From NCBI RefSeq assembly GCF_006540305.1, contig NZ_BJOR01000001.1:4526001-4590000 (forward strand): a stretch of DNA of 64,000 bases, written 5' to 3'. Below are positions 25,922-36,220 of the stretch, in pieces; positions within the stretch are counted from its first letter, which is position 1; every line of letters begins with the position of its first letter. A model generated the notes under the pieces. The model saw only the letters and a program-made list of their open reading frames with translations, was not told the DNA's origin and searched no databases. Made by a program: the position numbers and the translations under genes. This stretch comes from Streptomyces sp. 6-11-2. Lineage in GTDB: Bacteria; Actinomycetota; Actinomycetes; Streptomycetales; Streptomycetaceae.

Positions 25922-26890
25922 TCACTGCTCCTTGTGGGAGAGGGCACGGAGGGTGCGGGAGGGGCTGGGGCGGCCCAGCCGATCGGCCATCCACGCGCTG
26001 GTGGCGGTCAGGCGGCCGAGGTCGACTCCGGTCTCGATGCCGAGACCCCGCAGCATCCACACGAGGTCCTCGGTGGCGAGGTTGCCGGTGGCGGACTTGG
26101 CGTACGGGCAGCCGCCGAGGCCGCCCGCGGAGGCGTCGACGGTGGTGACGCCGTGCTGGAGGGCGGCCAGGGTGTTGGCGAGGGCCTGGCCGTAGGTGTC
26201 GTGGAAGTGCACGCCGAGCGCGGAGGTCGGCACGTGCTGCTCGTTGAGCGTGGCCAGCAGCTCCAGGACGTGCCCCGGGGTGGCGACGCCGATCGTGTCC
26301 CCGAGGCTCAGCTCGTCGCAGCCCATGTCCAGCAGCGCCCTGCACACTTGGGCGACCTGGTGGAGCGGGACGGCGCCCTCCCAGGGGTCGCCGAAGCACA
26401 TGGAGACGTAGCCGCGGACATGGGCGCCCTTCTCCTTCGCGCGGGCCACGACGGGTTCGAAGACCGCGAGTGACTCCTCCACCGTGCGGTTGAGGTTGGC
26501 CCTGGCGAAGGACTCGGTGGCGCTGGCGAAGACGGCGATGCGGTCCGCCCCCAGGGCGAGCGCGCGCTCCAGCCCGCGCGCATTGGGCACGAGGACCGGC
26601 AGACGCACCCCCTTCAGATCCTTGACCTGAGCGAACAGCGCCTCCGCGTCCGCCAGTTGGGGTACCCACTTCGGGTGGACGAAGCTGGTGGCCTCCACGG
26701 TGGTCAGGCCCGCGTCGGCGAGGCGGCGGATGAACTCCGCCTTGACCTCGGTCGGCACGGTCGCCTTCTCGTTCTGCAGTCCGTCGCGCGGTCCGACCTC
26801 GTGGATCCTGATCCGCGCGGGCAGGTCGGGGGCCGGGACCACCATCGGGAGGCCGGTGTCCGACGTGCTCAAGCGGTCCGAGGTGCTCAT
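25922..26890 (-). CDS. hmgL: Hydroxymethylglutaryl-CoA lyase
   Basis: TIM-barrel lyase of 322 aa cleaving HMG-CoA to acetoacetate and acetyl-CoA, the last step of leucine degradation. Metal and active-site motifs: RDGLQNE near the N-terminus, HFHDTYGQ, and the signature [15 protein letters not shown] containing the catalytic Cys. The ATG overlaps the stop of the upstream carboxylase alpha gene by 4 bp. The much longer open frame upstream is antisense noise. Confidence 0.94.
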   Translation of the reverse strand: MSTSDRLSTSDTGLPMVVPAPDLPARIRIHEVGPRDGLQNEKATVPTEVKAEFIRRLADAGLTTVEATSFVHPKWVPQLADAEALFAQVKDLKGVRLPVLVPNARGLERALALGADRIAVFASATESFARANLNRTVEESLAVFEPVVARAKEKGAHVRGYVSMCFGDPWEGAVPLHQVAQVCRALLDMGCDELSLGDTIGVATPGHVLELLATLNEQHVPTSALGVHFHDTYGQALANTLAALQHGVTTVDASAGGLGGCPYAKSATGNLATEDLVWMLRGLGIETGVDLGRLTATSAWMADRLGRPSPSRTLRALSHKEQ

Positions 26891-28824
26891 GCCGTCTCCT
26901 CCTCCACGGGGGCGATGACCGCCAGGACCTGGTCCATGGCGACCGTCGTGCCCGGTGTGACGTCCAGCTCGGTGACGGTGCCGGCGTGCGGCGCGGAGAT
27001 GACGTGCTCCATCTTCATCGCCTCGACGACCAGCAGGCTCTGCCCCGCGGCCACCTCGTCGCCGACCGCGACCTTCACCACCGTGACCGTGCCCGGCATG
27101 GGGGCGGTGAGCGAGTCGGCGCCGGAGTGGGCCGCGCGGCTGAGGGAGGCGGCCACCGGGTCGTGGTCGCGCACGTGCCAGGCGTCGCCGTCGCGGGCCA
27201 ACCAGTCGGCGGCGCGGTGGAAGGTGTGGCGGACGCCGTCGAGAGTGACGGACACCGTGTCGTCGGTGACGGTGGGGGTGCCGCGCATCTGGTGAGTGAC
27301 CGGTTCGAGTCCCGCCACGCGCAGCGGGAACGCCATCGGCTTCGGCTCCCCGCCCAGCCGCCAGCCGCTCGGCACGGAGAACGGGTCGGTCCAGCCCCCG
27401 CCCTTCGGCCGCAGGTCCTCCAGCCGTACGGCCGCGGCGGCCTCGTAGACCTCCTCCGGCACCTCCGCGGGGATCAGCTCGTCCGCCACCCGCTCCACCA
27501 GCCCGGTGTCCAACTCGCCCGCCACCACGTCCGGGTGGGCCAGCAGCCGGCGCAGGAACCCGGCGTTGGTCTGCACGCCCAGCGTGACCGTCCCGGCGAG
27601 GGCCGCCCGCAGTTTCCTGAGCGCGGTGGCGCGGTCCGGGCCGTGGGCGATCACCTTGGACAGCATCGGGTCGTACAGGCTGCCGACCTCCGTGCCCTCG
27701 CTGAGCCCGGAGTCGGTGCGCACGCCGTCCCCCTCCGGCTCGCGCAGCCCGAGCACCGTGCCGCCCGAGGGCAGGAACCCGCGGGCCGGGTCCTCCGCGC
27801 ACAGGCGCGCCTCGATCGCGTGACCGGTCAGCCGGACGTCCTCCTGGGCGAACGCCAGCGGCTCGCCCGCCGCCACCCGCAGCTGCCACTCCACCAGGTC
27901 GAGCCCCGTGATCAGCTCGGTGACCGGGTGCTCCACCTGGAGGCGGGTGTTCATCTCCATGAAGAAGTACGACGCCGGGTCCTTGCCGGGAACGATGAAC
28001 TCCACCGTGCCCGCGCCCCGGTACCCGCAGGAGCGGGCCGCCTGGACCGCGGCCTCGCCCATCGCGGCCCGGGTCTCCTCGTCGAGGAGCACGCTCGGGG
28101 CCTCCTCGACGATCTTCTGATGGCGGCGCTGGAGGGAGCACTCGCGCTCGCCGAGGTGCACCACGTTGCCGTGGCCGTCGGCCAGGACCTGGATCTCGAT
28201 GTGCCGGGGGCGGTCGACCCAGCGCTCGACCAGCAGGGTGTCGTCGCCGAAGGAGGCGCGGGCCTCACGGCGGGCGGCGGCGATCTCCTCGTCGATCTGG
28301 CCTGCGTCCCGCACCAGCCGCATGCCCTTGCCGCCGCCGCCGGCGGACGGCTTCAGCAGCACCGGCATACCGATCCCGCGGGCGGCGTCGGCGAGCTGGG
28401 CATCGGTGAGCCCGGAGCCGCTGGAACCGGGGACCACCGGCACCCCGGCGGCCTTCACCGTCTCCTTGGCGCGGACCTTGTCGCCCATGAGGGAGATCGC
28501 GTCGGCCGGAGGGCCGATGAAGACCAGCCCGGCCTCCTCGCAGGCGCGCGCGAACCCGGCGTTCTCCGCCAGGAAGCCGTACCCCGGGTGGACGGCCTGC
28601 GCGCCGGTACGGGCGGCGGCCTCCAGGATCCGCTCGACGGACAGATAGCTCTCGGCCGCGGGCGCCGGGCCGATCCGGACCGCCGTGTCGGCCTCCCGGA
28701 CGTGCCGGGCGCCGGCGTCGGCGTCGGAGAAGACGGCCACCGAGCGCACGCCGAGCGCGCGCAGCGTACGGATGACCCGGACGGCGATCTCGCCCCGATT
28801 GGCCACCAGAACCGTTTCGAACAT
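26887..28824 (-). CDS. accA1: Acyl-CoA carboxylase alpha subunit (biotin carboxylase + biotin carrier)
   Basis: About 645-aa subunit with a biotin carboxylase domain ([21 protein letters not shown]-grasp loop [28 protein letters not shown]) and a C-terminal biotinyl domain whose VEAMKMEHV lysine is biotinylated. With the beta subunit next door it probably forms 3-methylcrotonyl-CoA carboxylase. Three starts are possible: ATG at 28845 (ATGA overlap with the upstream gene), GTG at 28830 (best AGGGGGG spacing) and ATG at 28824, where similarity begins. Confidence 0.93.
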   Translation of the reverse strand: MFETVLVANRGEIAVRVIRTLRALGVRSVAVFSDADAGARHVREADTAVRIGPAPAAESYLSVERILEAAARTGAQAVHPGYGFLAENAGFARACEEAGLVFIGPPADAISLMGDKVRAKETVKAAGVPVVPGSSGSGLTDAQLADAARGIGMPVLLKPSAGGGGKGMRLVRDAGQIDEEIAAARREARASFGDDTLLVERWVDRPRHIEIQVLADGHGNVVHLGERECSLQRRHQKIVEEAPSVLLDEETRAAMGEAAVQAARSCGYRGAGTVEFIVPGKDPASYFFMEMNTRLQVEHPVTELITGLDLVEWQLRVAAGEPLAFAQEDVRLTGHAIEARLCAEDPARGFLPSGGTVLGLREPEGDGVRTDSGLSEGTEVGSLYDPMLSKVIAHGPDRATALRKLRAALAGTVTLGVQTNAGFLRRLLAHPDVVAGELDTGLVERVADELIPAEVPEEVYEAAAAVRLEDLRPKGGGWTDPFSVPSGWRLGGEPKPMAFPLRVAGLEPVTHQMRGTPTVTDDTVSVTLDGVRHTFHRAADWLARDGDAWHVRDHDPVAASLSRAAHSGADSLTAPMPGTVTVVKVAVGDEVAAGQSLLVVEAMKMEHVISAPHAGTVTELDVTPGTTVAMDQVLAVIAPVEEETA

Positions 28825-28841
28825 GGTCACGAGGTCCCCCC

Positions 28842-30458
28842 TCACATCCGGAAGACGCCGAACTGGGGGTCACCCAGCGGGGCGTTGGCGCACGCGGTCA
28901 GGGCCAGGCCCAGCACCTGGCGGGTCTCCAGCGGGTCGATCACGCCGTCGTCCCAGAGGCGGGCGGTGGCGTAGTAGGCGTTGCCCTGGTGCTCGTACTG
29001 GGCGCGGATGGGGGCCTTGAACGACTCCTCGTCCCGTGCCGGCCACTCCTCGCCGCGGGCTTCGAGCTGGTCCCGCTTGACGGTGGCGAGCACGGAGGCG
29101 GCCTGCTCGCCGCCCATGACGGAGATCTTGGCGTTCGGCCACATCCACAGGAAGCGGGGGGAGTAGGCCCGGCCGCACATGGAGTAGTTGCCCGCGCCGT
29201 ACGAACCGCCGACCACGACGGTCAGCTTGGGCACGCGGGTGCAGGCGACCGCGGTGACCATCTTGGCGCCGTGCTTGGCGATGCCGCCCGCCTCGTAGTC
29301 CTTGCCCACCATGAAGCCCGAGATGTTCTGCAGGAACAGCAGCGGGATCCCGCGCTGGTCGCACAGCTCGATGAAGTGGGCGCCCTTCTGGGCGGACTCG
29401 GAGAACAGGATGCCGTTGTTGGCGACGATCCCGACCGGGTGGCCGTGGATCCGGGCGAAGCCGGTGACGAGGGTCTGCCCGAACTCGGCCTTGAACTCGG
29501 CGAAGCGGGAGCCGTCGACCACGCGCGCGATGATCTCGCGGACGTCGTAGGGGGTGCGGGGGTCAGCGGGCACCGCCCCGTACAGCCCGTGGGGGTCGAT
29601 CTTGGGCTCGACCGCCTCTGTGACCTCCCAGGGCAGGGAGCCGCGCGTGGGGAGGGTCGCCACGATGTTCCGTACGATGCGCAGGGCGTGGGCGTCGTCC
29701 TCGGCGAGGTGGTCGGTGACGCCGGAGATCCGGGAGTGGACCTCGCCGCCGCCGAGCTCCTCGGCGGTCACGACCTCGCCGGTGGCCGCCTTCACCAGCG
29801 GCGGCCCGCCCAGGAAGATCGTGCCCTGGTTGCGGACGATCACGGCCTCGTCGCTCATCGCCGGGACGTAGGCCCCGCCGGCCGTGCAGGAGCCGAGGAC
29901 GGCGGCGATCTGCGGAATTCCGGCGCCCGACATCCGGGCCTGGTTGTAGAAGATCCGCCCGAAGTGCTCCCGGTCGGGGAAGACCTCGTCCTGCATGGGC
30001 AGGAAGGCGCCGCCGGAGTCGACCAGGTACAGGCAGGGCAGGCGGTTCTCCAGGGCCACCTCCTGGGCCCGCAGGTGCTTCTTCACCGTCATCGGGTAGT
30101 AGGTCCCGCCCTTGACGGTGGCGTCGTTGGCGACGATCACGCACTCGCGGCCGCCGACCCGTCCGATGCCGGCGATGACCCCGGCGGCCGGTGCCTGGCC
30201 CTCGTACATCCCGTCGGCGGCCAGCGGTGCCAGCTCCAGGAAGGGCGACCCGGCGTCGAGGAGGGTGTCCACGCGGTCGCGCGGCAGCAGTTTCCCGCGC
30301 GCGGTGTGCCGGGCGCGCGCCCTCTCGCCGCCGCCGAGCCGTGCGGCGGCGAGCTTGCCGCGCAGCTCCTCGGCGAGCGCGCGGTGTGCCTGTTCGTTGG
30401 CCCGCCAGGCCTCCGACGCGGGATCGGCCGCGCTCGTCAGCTCCGGTGCCTCGTGCAT
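28842..30458 (-). CDS. accD1: Acyl-CoA carboxylase beta subunit (methylcrotonyl-CoA carboxylase type)
   Basis: Carboxyltransferase of 538 aa with N- and C-terminal crotonase-like halves: [49 protein letters not shown] [13 protein letters not shown], and [18 protein letters not shown]. These are closest to MCC beta and not to propionyl-CoA carboxylase beta. Together with the alpha subunit, HMG-CoA lyase and acyl-CoA dehydrogenase it makes a leucine/isovalerate catabolic operon. First gene of the operon; two TetR-type operators lie just upstream. Confidence 0.93.
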   Translation of the reverse strand: MHEAPELTSAADPASEAWRANEQAHRALAEELRGKLAAARLGGGERARARHTARGKLLPRDRVDTLLDAGSPFLELAPLAADGMYEGQAPAAGVIAGIGRVGGRECVIVANDATVKGGTYYPMTVKKHLRAQEVALENRLPCLYLVDSGGAFLPMQDEVFPDREHFGRIFYNQARMSGAGIPQIAAVLGSCTAGGAYVPAMSDEAVIVRNQGTIFLGGPPLVKAATGEVVTAEELGGGEVHSRISGVTDHLAEDDAHALRIVRNIVATLPTRGSLPWEVTEAVEPKIDPHGLYGAVPADPRTPYDVREIIARVVDGSRFAEFKAEFGQTLVTGFARIHGHPVGIVANNGILFSESAQKGAHFIELCDQRGIPLLFLQNISGFMVGKDYEAGGIAKHGAKMVTAVACTRVPKLTVVVGGSYGAGNYSMCGRAYSPRFLWMWPNAKISVMGGEQAASVLATVKRDQLEARGEEWPARDEESFKAPIRAQYEHQGNAYYATARLWDDGVIDPLETRQVLGLALTACANAPLGDPQFGVFRM

Positions 30459-30498
30459 CCTTGCGGTCCCCTCACCCGGGTGGTCGGTGCGCCCGACT

Positions 30499-30514
30499 GT
30501 TAATGAGCGTTAAC
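30499..30514. promoter_or_regulatory. Predicted TetR operator, site A
   Basis: GTTAATGAGCGTTAAC, an imperfect palindrome 40 bp upstream of accD1. It differs at two positions from site B, located 30 bp away. Confidence 0.75.
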
Positions 30515-30528
30515 GCGTTTGCCTCCAG

Positions 30529-30544
30529 GTTAACGAGCGCTAAC
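30529..30544. promoter_or_regulatory. Predicted TetR operator, site B
   Basis: GTTAACGAGCGCTAAC, 22 bp upstream of the TetR start. Site-to-site spacing is 30 bp, close to three helical turns, which places two dimers on one DNA face between the divergent genes. Confidence 0.75.
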
Positions 30545-30566
30545 CTCCCTGTCTAGAATTACTTCC

Positions 30567-31175
30567 ATGGCCACCCGAACCGATGCCCCCACCCGCCGCG
30601 AGCAGATCCTCAAGGAAGCCGCGAGGCTCTTCGCCGAACGCGGCTTCCACGGTGTCGGCGTCGACGAGATAGGCGCCGCCGTGGGCATCAGCGGGCCGGG
30701 TCTGTACCGGCACTTCGCGGGCAAGGACGCGATGCTCGCCGAGCTGCTGGTCGGCATCAGCGGTCAGCTCCTGACGGGGGCGAAGCGGCGTCTGGCCGAG
30801 GCCGACGGGGTGGCCGGGCCGGAGGCGGTGCTCGACTCCCTCATCGAGGGGCACATCGACTTCGCGCTCGACGACCGTCCCCTCATCACCTTGCACGACC
30901 GGGAGCTGGACCGCCTGCGGGACAGCGACCGCAAGCTGGTGCGCCAGCTTCAGCGGCAGTACGTCGAGCTGTGGGTGGAGGTGGTCCGTCAGGTCCACCC
31001 GGATCTCGCCGAGCCGGCCGCGCGGTCGGCCGTGCACTCGGTGTTCGGGCTGCTGAACTCCACGCCGCATCTGGGGCGGGCGGGTGCCCTGCCGGGGCGG
31101 GGGGACACGGCGGAGTTGCTGCATCGGATGGCTCGGGGGGCGTTCGCGTCGGCGCCTGCGCCTGCGGCGGGCTGA
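30567..31175 (+). CDS. TetR-family regulator of the leucine/isovalerate operon
   Basis: Regulator of 202 aa. The N-terminal HTH is clear (RREQILKEAARLFAERGFHGVGVDEIGAAVGISGPGLYRHF... ), followed by a helical ligand domain of the SACE_7040/FadR-like kind. It is divergent from accD1 with two matching palindromes between them, so autorepression and control of the accD1-accA1-hmgL-acdH operon are inferred. The effector is probably an acyl-CoA or pathway intermediate. ATG start at the HTH-proximal Met. Confidence 0.9.
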   Translation: MATRTDAPTRREQILKEAARLFAERGFHGVGVDEIGAAVGISGPGLYRHFAGKDAMLAELLVGISGQLLTGAKRRLAEADGVAGPEAVLDSLIEGHIDFALDDRPLITLHDRELDRLRDSDRKLVRQLQRQYVELWVEVVRQVHPDLAEPAARSAVHSVFGLLNSTPHLGRAGALPGRGDTAELLHRMARGAFASAPAPAAG

Positions 31176-31503
31176 GCGGTTTGTGGGTGCGGCCCGGCAT
31201 GTGATGGGGCTGTGCCCCATGCCCCCGGGGTGTGTGTGGGGTCTGGTTCGCCCCCGCCGCCCCTACCCGTCCCGTCCCGTCCCGGGGGGCTTCGCCCCCG
31301 GACCCCCGTGGTTGCCTGCGGGTTCGTGGGGGCCGGGCGCGCGGTTCCCCGCGCCCCTGGTGGCAAGGGGCTTCGCCCCCCGCCCGCTCCGGCTCGCCGC
31401 TTCTGTGACCTGTCTTACCCGGGCTGCTCTTTACGGCGTTGTGTACTCGCCGGTACGTTGGTGTGAGCAAGCGCTTAGACAGTCCATGTGTGGAGGTGGC
31501 GGC
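31176..31503. repeat. GC-rich intergenic hairpin/repeat region
   Basis: 328 bp without a gene. It contains GGGGGC-TTC-GCCCCC (31285-31299), a second AGGGGCTTCGCCCC hairpin at about 31367-31380, and the GGCGCGCGGTTCCCCGCGCCC pattern around 31336-31357, which is very common between Streptomyces genes. At the right end is an imperfect palindrome GAGCAAGCGCTTAGAC (31465-31480), probably the operator of the downstream dehydrogenase. Confidence 0.55.
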
Positions 31504-32661
31504 GTGCGTCGTACGGTGTTCAGTGAGGATCACGAGGCGTTCCGGGAGACCCTCCGCGCCTTCATCGAGGCCGAGGTCGTACCGGTCTACGACGAGTGGT
31601 GCGCCGCCGGCCAGGTCCCGCGCGAGTTCTACCACCGGCTCGCCGAGCTCGGCCTGTTCGGCATCAACGTCCCCGAGGAGTACGGCGGCGCGGGACTCCA
31701 GACGCACCGGTTCGAGGCCGTCCAGTACGAGGAGACCGCCCGCGCGGGCGTCACCTTCGGCGGCTCCGGCGTCCACGTCCTGCTCGCGCTGCCCTACCTC
31801 AAGATGCTCGCCACCGACGAGCAGAAGAAGCGCTACCTGCCCAAGTTCGTCTCCGGCGAGGAGATGTGGGCCATCGCGATGACCGAGCCCGGCACCGGCT
31901 CCGACCTCGCGGGCATGAAGACCACCGCCCGGCTGAGCGAGGACGGCACGCACTACGTCCTCAACGGCGCCAAGACCTTCATCACCGGCGGCGTCCACGC
32001 CGACAAGGTCATCGTCTGCGCCCGCACCGCCGCCCCGACGGCCGAGGACCGCCGCCACGGCATCTCCCTGTTCGCCGTGGACACCCGGTCCGAGGGCTAC
32101 TCGGTGGGCCGCAAGCTCGACAAGCTGGGCCTGAAGGCCTCCGACACCGCCGAGCTGGCGTTCGTCGACGTCAAGGTGCCGGTCGAGGACCTGCTCGGCG
32201 AGGAGAACAAGGGCTTCTCCTACCTCGGCGCCAACCTGCCCTCCGAGCGGTGGGGCATCGCCTTCGGCGCCTACGCGCAGGCCGGCGCCGCCGTCCGGTT
32301 CGCCAAGCAGTACGTGCAGGAGCGCACCGTCTTCGGCAAGCCGGTCGCCCACTTCCAGAACACCAAGTTCGAGCTGGCCGCCTGCCAGGCCGAGGTGGAC
32401 GCGGCGCAGGCCGTCGCCGACCGCGCGCTGGACGCCCTCGACGCCGGTGAACTCACCCCCGCCGAGGCCGCCTCCGCCAAGCTGTTCTGCACCGAGGTGG
32501 CCCACCGCGTCATCGATCGCTGCCTCCAACTGCACGGCGGCTACGGCTACATGAACGAGTACCCGATCGCCCGCCTGTACGCGGACAACCGCGTCAACCG
32601 CATCTACGGCGGCACCAGCGAGATCATGAAGTCGATCATCGCCAAGGACATGGGCCTGTAA
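31504..32661 (+). CDS. Acyl-CoA dehydrogenase (FadE-like)
   Basis: FAD enzyme of 385 aa. The motifs AIAMTEPGTGSDLAGMKTTA and QLHGGYGYMNEYPIARLYADNR mark the family. The usual C-terminal catalytic position reads IYGGTSE, so it is Gly and not Glu; the base is expected in the helix-G motif NLPSERWGIA, as in isovaleryl/long-chain types. The GTG start has GGAGG seven bases upstream. Followed after 14 bp by a thioesterase gene, suggesting one fatty-acyl-CoA operon. A different promoter palindrome separates its control from the leucine operon. Confidence 0.92.
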   Translation: MRRTVFSEDHEAFRETLRAFIEAEVVPVYDEWCAAGQVPREFYHRLAELGLFGINVPEEYGGAGLQTHRFEAVQYEETARAGVTFGGSGVHVLLALPYLKMLATDEQKKRYLPKFVSGEEMWAIAMTEPGTGSDLAGMKTTARLSEDGTHYVLNGAKTFITGGVHADKVIVCARTAAPTAEDRRHGISLFAVDTRSEGYSVGRKLDKLGLKASDTAELAFVDVKVPVEDLLGEENKGFSYLGANLPSERWGIAFGAYAQAGAAVRFAKQYVQERTVFGKPVAHFQNTKFELAACQAEVDAAQAVADRALDALDAGELTPAEAASAKLFCTEVAHRVIDRCLQLHGGYGYMNEYPIARLYADNRVNRIYGGTSEIMKSIIAKDMGL

Positions 32662-32675
32662 GGGCAGGACGGCGC

Positions 32676-33575
32676 ATGAACCCAGCACTTCGGTCCCTGC
32701 TCGATCTGCTCGACCTGGAGCGGATCGAGCGGGACATCTTCCGCGGCCAGTCCCGCTACGCGGTCGTCCCGCGCGTCTTCGGCGGGCAGGTCGCGGCGCA
32801 GGCGCTGGTCGCCGCCGGGCGCACGGTCCCCGGGGACCGGCACGCGCACTCGCTGCACGCGTACTTCCTGCGCCCCGGCGACCCGGGCGCGCCCATCGTC
32901 TACACCGTGGACCGCATCCGCGACGGCCGCTCCTTCACCACCCGCCGGGTCGTCGCGGTCCAGCACGGGCAGCCCGTCTTTCACCTCTCGGCGTCCTTCC
33001 AGACGTACGAGGAGGGGCTGGAGCACCAGGCACCCATGCCGCTCGCCCCGGACCCGGAGACCCTGCCCACCTCGCAGGAGCGGATGCGCGGCTACGACCA
33101 CCTCCCGCGCCAGGTCGTGGAGCGATTCCTGGAGGCCCGCGAGGCCGTCGACCTGCGCTACGCCGACGAGCCGCCGTACGGCAGGTTCGGCGAGGCGCGC
33201 GAGCCGCACTCCCAGGTGTGGTTCCGGGCCAACGGCAAGCTCGACGGCGACATCGACGAACCTCTCCTGCACGTCGTCCTCGCCACCTACGTCTCCGACA
33301 TGACGCTGCTGGACTCCGTGCTGCTCGCGCACGGCCGCGGCGGCTGGGCGGTCGGCGACGTGGTCGGGGCCTCGCTGGACCACGCGATGTGGTTCCACCG
33401 GCCGTTCCGGGCCGACGAGTGGCTGCTGTACGACCAGGAGTCCCCCTCCGCGCACGGCGGCCGCGGCCTCGGCCAGGCCCGCATCTACACCCAGGACGGC
33501 CGGCTGGCGATCTCGGTGATCCAGGAGGGCGTGGTCCGAGTGCCCCGCTCCGAAGGACCTGCCGCCGGCTCCTAG
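32676..33575 (+). CDS. tesB: Acyl-CoA thioesterase II (TesB family)
   Basis: Double-hotdog thioesterase of 299 aa that hydrolyses acyl-CoAs to free acid and CoA. Visible motifs: the first hotdog with VFGGQVAAQALVAAGRTV and HSLHAYFLRPGD, and the second with ATYVSDMTLLDS, ASLDHAMWFHRPF and RIYTQDGRLAISVIQEG. The second hotdog carries the expected Asp of the catalytic DHAMWFH/SQEG set. Probably cotranscribed with the preceding dehydrogenase. Its TAG stop shares the palindrome CTAG with the stop of the convergent gene. Confidence 0.93.
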   Translation: MNPALRSLLDLLDLERIERDIFRGQSRYAVVPRVFGGQVAAQALVAAGRTVPGDRHAHSLHAYFLRPGDPGAPIVYTVDRIRDGRSFTTRRVVAVQHGQPVFHLSASFQTYEEGLEHQAPMPLAPDPETLPTSQERMRGYDHLPRQVVERFLEAREAVDLRYADEPPYGRFGEAREPHSQVWFRANGKLDGDIDEPLLHVVLATYVSDMTLLDSVLLAHGRGGWAVGDVVGASLDHAMWFHRPFRADEWLLYDQESPSAHGGRGLGQARIYTQDGRLAISVIQEGVVRVPRSEGPAAGS

Positions 33576-34369
33576 CCCAGGCCCGCCCGGTCCAGCAGGT
33601 ACGCCGTCATCGGGTCGTAGTACCGGGGGCTGACCACGTGGTCGTCGAGCGGCACGGTCACCTGGACGGTCCCCTCGGCCTCGGCGACGAACAGGGCCGG
33701 GTCGTTGCAGTCGGCGTAGCCGACCGAGTCCACGCCGTGCTGACCGGCGTATCCCGCCCAGCCGTGGTCGGCGACGACCAGGTCGGGCAGCGGGCGGCCC
33801 TCGCGCTCCAGGCCGGTGAGGACGGCCCGCATCGGCTCGCCGGAGTGGGTGTGCCACAGCGTGGCGCCGTGTTCCAGGACGGCCACGTCCGCGAACTGCA
33901 TGACGTACCCCTCGTTCGTCTGGAGCCCGTCCGGGATCACCACGATCTCGCAGCCGGCGGCGCGCAGGGCGGCGGCGGTGGCGCGGTGCACGTCGAGCAG
34001 GCCGCCGGGGTGACCGGTGGCGAACAGGACCCGCTGACGGCTGTCGGCCGCCTTGCGCAGCCGGCCGGCCATCCGCTCCAGGGCGTCGACGGTCAGCTCG
34101 GGGTCGATGGTGTCCTGGCCGTAGCGGTGCTCCGGGTCGTCGTTGACGCCGACGCGCTCCGCCATCACCGCCAGCACGTCCTGCTCGTCGCTCCAGCGGT
34201 CGCCGAGCTCCAGACCGAGCCAGAAGTGGCGGTCGCCGTTCGCGAGCTTGCGGTAGTGGGAGAGGTTGTTCTCGCGAGGGGTGGCGACGTCCCCGGCGAT
34301 ACGGGTCCTCACGAGGTGGTCGACGAGCTCGGCGCGGCTGGGTGTCCCGGATATCGGCATGGCTCCCAT
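33572..34369 (-). CDS. Conserved actinobacterial protein, annotated in relatives as a phosphatase
   Basis: Cytoplasmic protein of 265 aa with no signal or membrane segment. Conserved-looking stretches include VLFATGHPGGLLDVH, VIPDGLQTNEGYVMQFADVAVLEHGATLWHTHSGEP, and LPDLVVADHGWAGYAGQHGVDSVGYADCNDPALFVAEAEG. I recall Streptomyces homologues labelled phosphatase, but no classical phosphatase motif can be verified, so the activity is uncertain. Two starts (34369, 34360) are possible; both have weak ribosome-binding sites. Tail-to-tail with tesB. Confidence 0.7.
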   Translation of the reverse strand: MGAMPISGTPSRAELVDHLVRTRIAGDVATPRENNLSHYRKLANGDRHFWLGLELGDRWSDEQDVLAVMAERVGVNDDPEHRYGQDTIDPELTVDALERMAGRLRKAADSRQRVLFATGHPGGLLDVHRATAAALRAAGCEIVVIPDGLQTNEGYVMQFADVAVLEHGATLWHTHSGEPMRAVLTGLEREGRPLPDLVVADHGWAGYAGQHGVDSVGYADCNDPALFVAEAEGTVQVTVPLDDHVVSPRYYDPMTAYLLDRAGLG

Positions 34370-34422
34370 TGTGGTGCAGCGCACTGCCCGCGTCGCCGGT
34401 GTCCCGGCCGCTGGGACGCGGG

Positions 34423-36009
34423 TCACGCCCGCCGCAGGGCGAACCACAGTTCCATGCGGACGTCGGGGTCGTCCAGGTCGGTGCCGAGGAGGGCGGCGCA
34501 GCGGGCGATGCGCTGGCGGACGGTGTTGCGGTGCACCGACAGGGCGACCGCGGTGCGGTCCCAACTGCCGTGCAGGGACAGCCAGGTGCGCAGCGTCTCG
34601 ATGAGCGCGGGAGCCGCGCCGAGGGGGGCGAGCAGCGCCTGGGCGTGGGCGTCGGCTTCGTCCCGAGGGAGCAGGTCGGTCAGGCCGGGGCGGGTGCCGT
34701 GGCCGACCAGGGCGGCGCGGGTGGCGCGGGCGCGGGCCAGGGCGCGGGCCGCCTGGGAGTCGGCCGCCGCCCAGTCGCCGGGGCCCACGGCGGTGCTCAC
34801 CCCGAGGGCCCAGCCGGGCTGGGGGCCCGGCTCCCGCTCGGCGGGCAGGAGGACCCGTACGACCCCGTCGGCGAGGTCGACCAGGGCCGAGCCGAGCGCG
34901 GCGCCGAGCGCGGCGGCGGCCACGGCGTCGGCCGCCTGGTTCTCCGGCCGCGCGTGCACGACGACCCACCGTCCGGTCCCGAGCAGCGGTGCCACGTCCT
35001 CGGGCGCCGCGCCCAGCAGCACCCGCACCAGCGCCGAGGAGCGGGCCGCCCCCGTACCGCTGCGGTGCTCCCCGGTGAGCAGCGAGAGCAGCACGGCGGC
35101 CACGGACGCGATGGTGTGGTCCCCGGGTTCACGGCGCGGCGAGGACACCCCGAGCACGAAGCCCTGCCCGGTCCCGAGGGCGTAGGCGGCGAGATGGCTG
35201 CCGGCCACGGTGTCGGTGGCGGAGGAGGGCGCGGGCCGGCCCGCGGGGGCGGCTGCCCGGACGGGACGGCCGGTAGGGGGCGGAGCCGGGGTCGTGGGCG
35301 TCCGGACGGGCGTGCCCGGTGGGGTCGGGGGCGCCGTGGTCGTCGGGGCCGGGCGGACCACGTCCGTCAGGTGGGCGAGCGCCTGGCGGGCCGCGTCGTG
35401 CGGGGCGCGGCCCGCCGAGGCGATCTCCGCGCCGTCCGGGCCGTACAGGGCCGCCCAGCCGGTCAGGCGCTGGGCCAGCTGACGCAGGACGGAGGGGACG
35501 GGGTCGGGGCGGGAGGCGGCGGCCGCGAGCCTCTGCTGTGCCTCCGTGACGCGGCGCAGTTCCGCCAGCCGGGCCTGCGCCATCAGCTGCCAGACGGCGC
35601 GGGCGACGCCGGAGAAGGTGGTCTGCGTCGGGACCTCCAGGAGCGGCAGGCCGTGGGCCTCGCAGGCCGCCACCAGAGTGCGCGGTACCGAGTCGTGCAC
35701 CGGCGCCAGGCCGAAGCCGATGGCCGCGCCGCCCGCCGCGGCCACCCGGGAGACATAGGTGTCGAAGTACGGGCCGGTGGCGTCCGCCGGAGTGACGTGC
35801 ACCCCGGCCGTCAGCAGCAGCTCGCCGCCCAGCAGGTACGGGTAGGGGTCGGTCATCTCCGAGGTGTGCGCCCAGTGGATCACGGTGTCCCGGTCGGCCG
35901 GGCCGGCGATCAGGCGCAGCGCGAGGTCCTCCCGGGCCAGCAGCGCGGACAGCGGGATTGGTGGGGTCGGTGGGACCGCCGGGGCCAGTGACACGGATGC
36001 GTCCGGCAT
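34423..36009 (-). CDS. PucR-family transcriptional regulator
   Basis: Regulator of about 528 aa. An N-terminal PucR-type purine-catabolism domain (residues ~15-135: [41 protein letters not shown]) is followed by a Pro/Thr-rich linker ([20 protein letters not shown]). A GGDEF-like middle region and a C-terminal HTH_30 ([27 protein letters not shown]) complete it. Divergent from the symporter/ureohydrolase/ThDP operon, so it probably activates that operon in response to a nitrogenous substrate. Start uncertain among Mets at 36009, 36018 and 36027. Confidence 0.88.
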   Translation of the reverse strand: MPDASVSLAPAVPPTPPIPLSALLAREDLALRLIAGPADRDTVIHWAHTSEMTDPYPYLLGGELLLTAGVHVTPADATGPYFDTYVSRVAAAGGAAIGFGLAPVHDSVPRTLVAACEAHGLPLLEVPTQTTFSGVARAVWQLMAQARLAELRRVTEAQQRLAAAASRPDPVPSVLRQLAQRLTGWAALYGPDGAEIASAGRAPHDAARQALAHLTDVVRPAPTTTAPPTPPGTPVRTPTTPAPPPTGRPVRAAAPAGRPAPSSATDTVAGSHLAAYALGTGQGFVLGVSSPRREPGDHTIASVAAVLLSLLTGEHRSGTGAARSSALVRVLLGAAPEDVAPLLGTGRWVVVHARPENQAADAVAAAALGAALGSALVDLADGVVRVLLPAEREPGPQPGWALGVSTAVGPGDWAAADSQAARALARARATRAALVGHGTRPGLTDLLPRDEADAHAQALLAPLGAAPALIETLRTWLSLHGSWDRTAVALSVHRNTVRQRIARCAALLGTDLDDPDVRMELWFALRRA

Positions 36010-36220
36010 GATGTGCATTCCCTCCATACCGTCGCGACTCGAATGGATGAAAAGTACACTTCGCAGTCGCTTTTCGGCCACCTAGTGTCTAGGGGACCGG
36101 CAGCCACGGGTACGGGCGATGTCCCCGCGAGCCCTTGCCGACGTCCACCCCCACATATCTGCACGACCCCATACATCTGCACGACACCGCCACCCGGATG
36201 TGCGCGAAGGAGGGCCCCAC

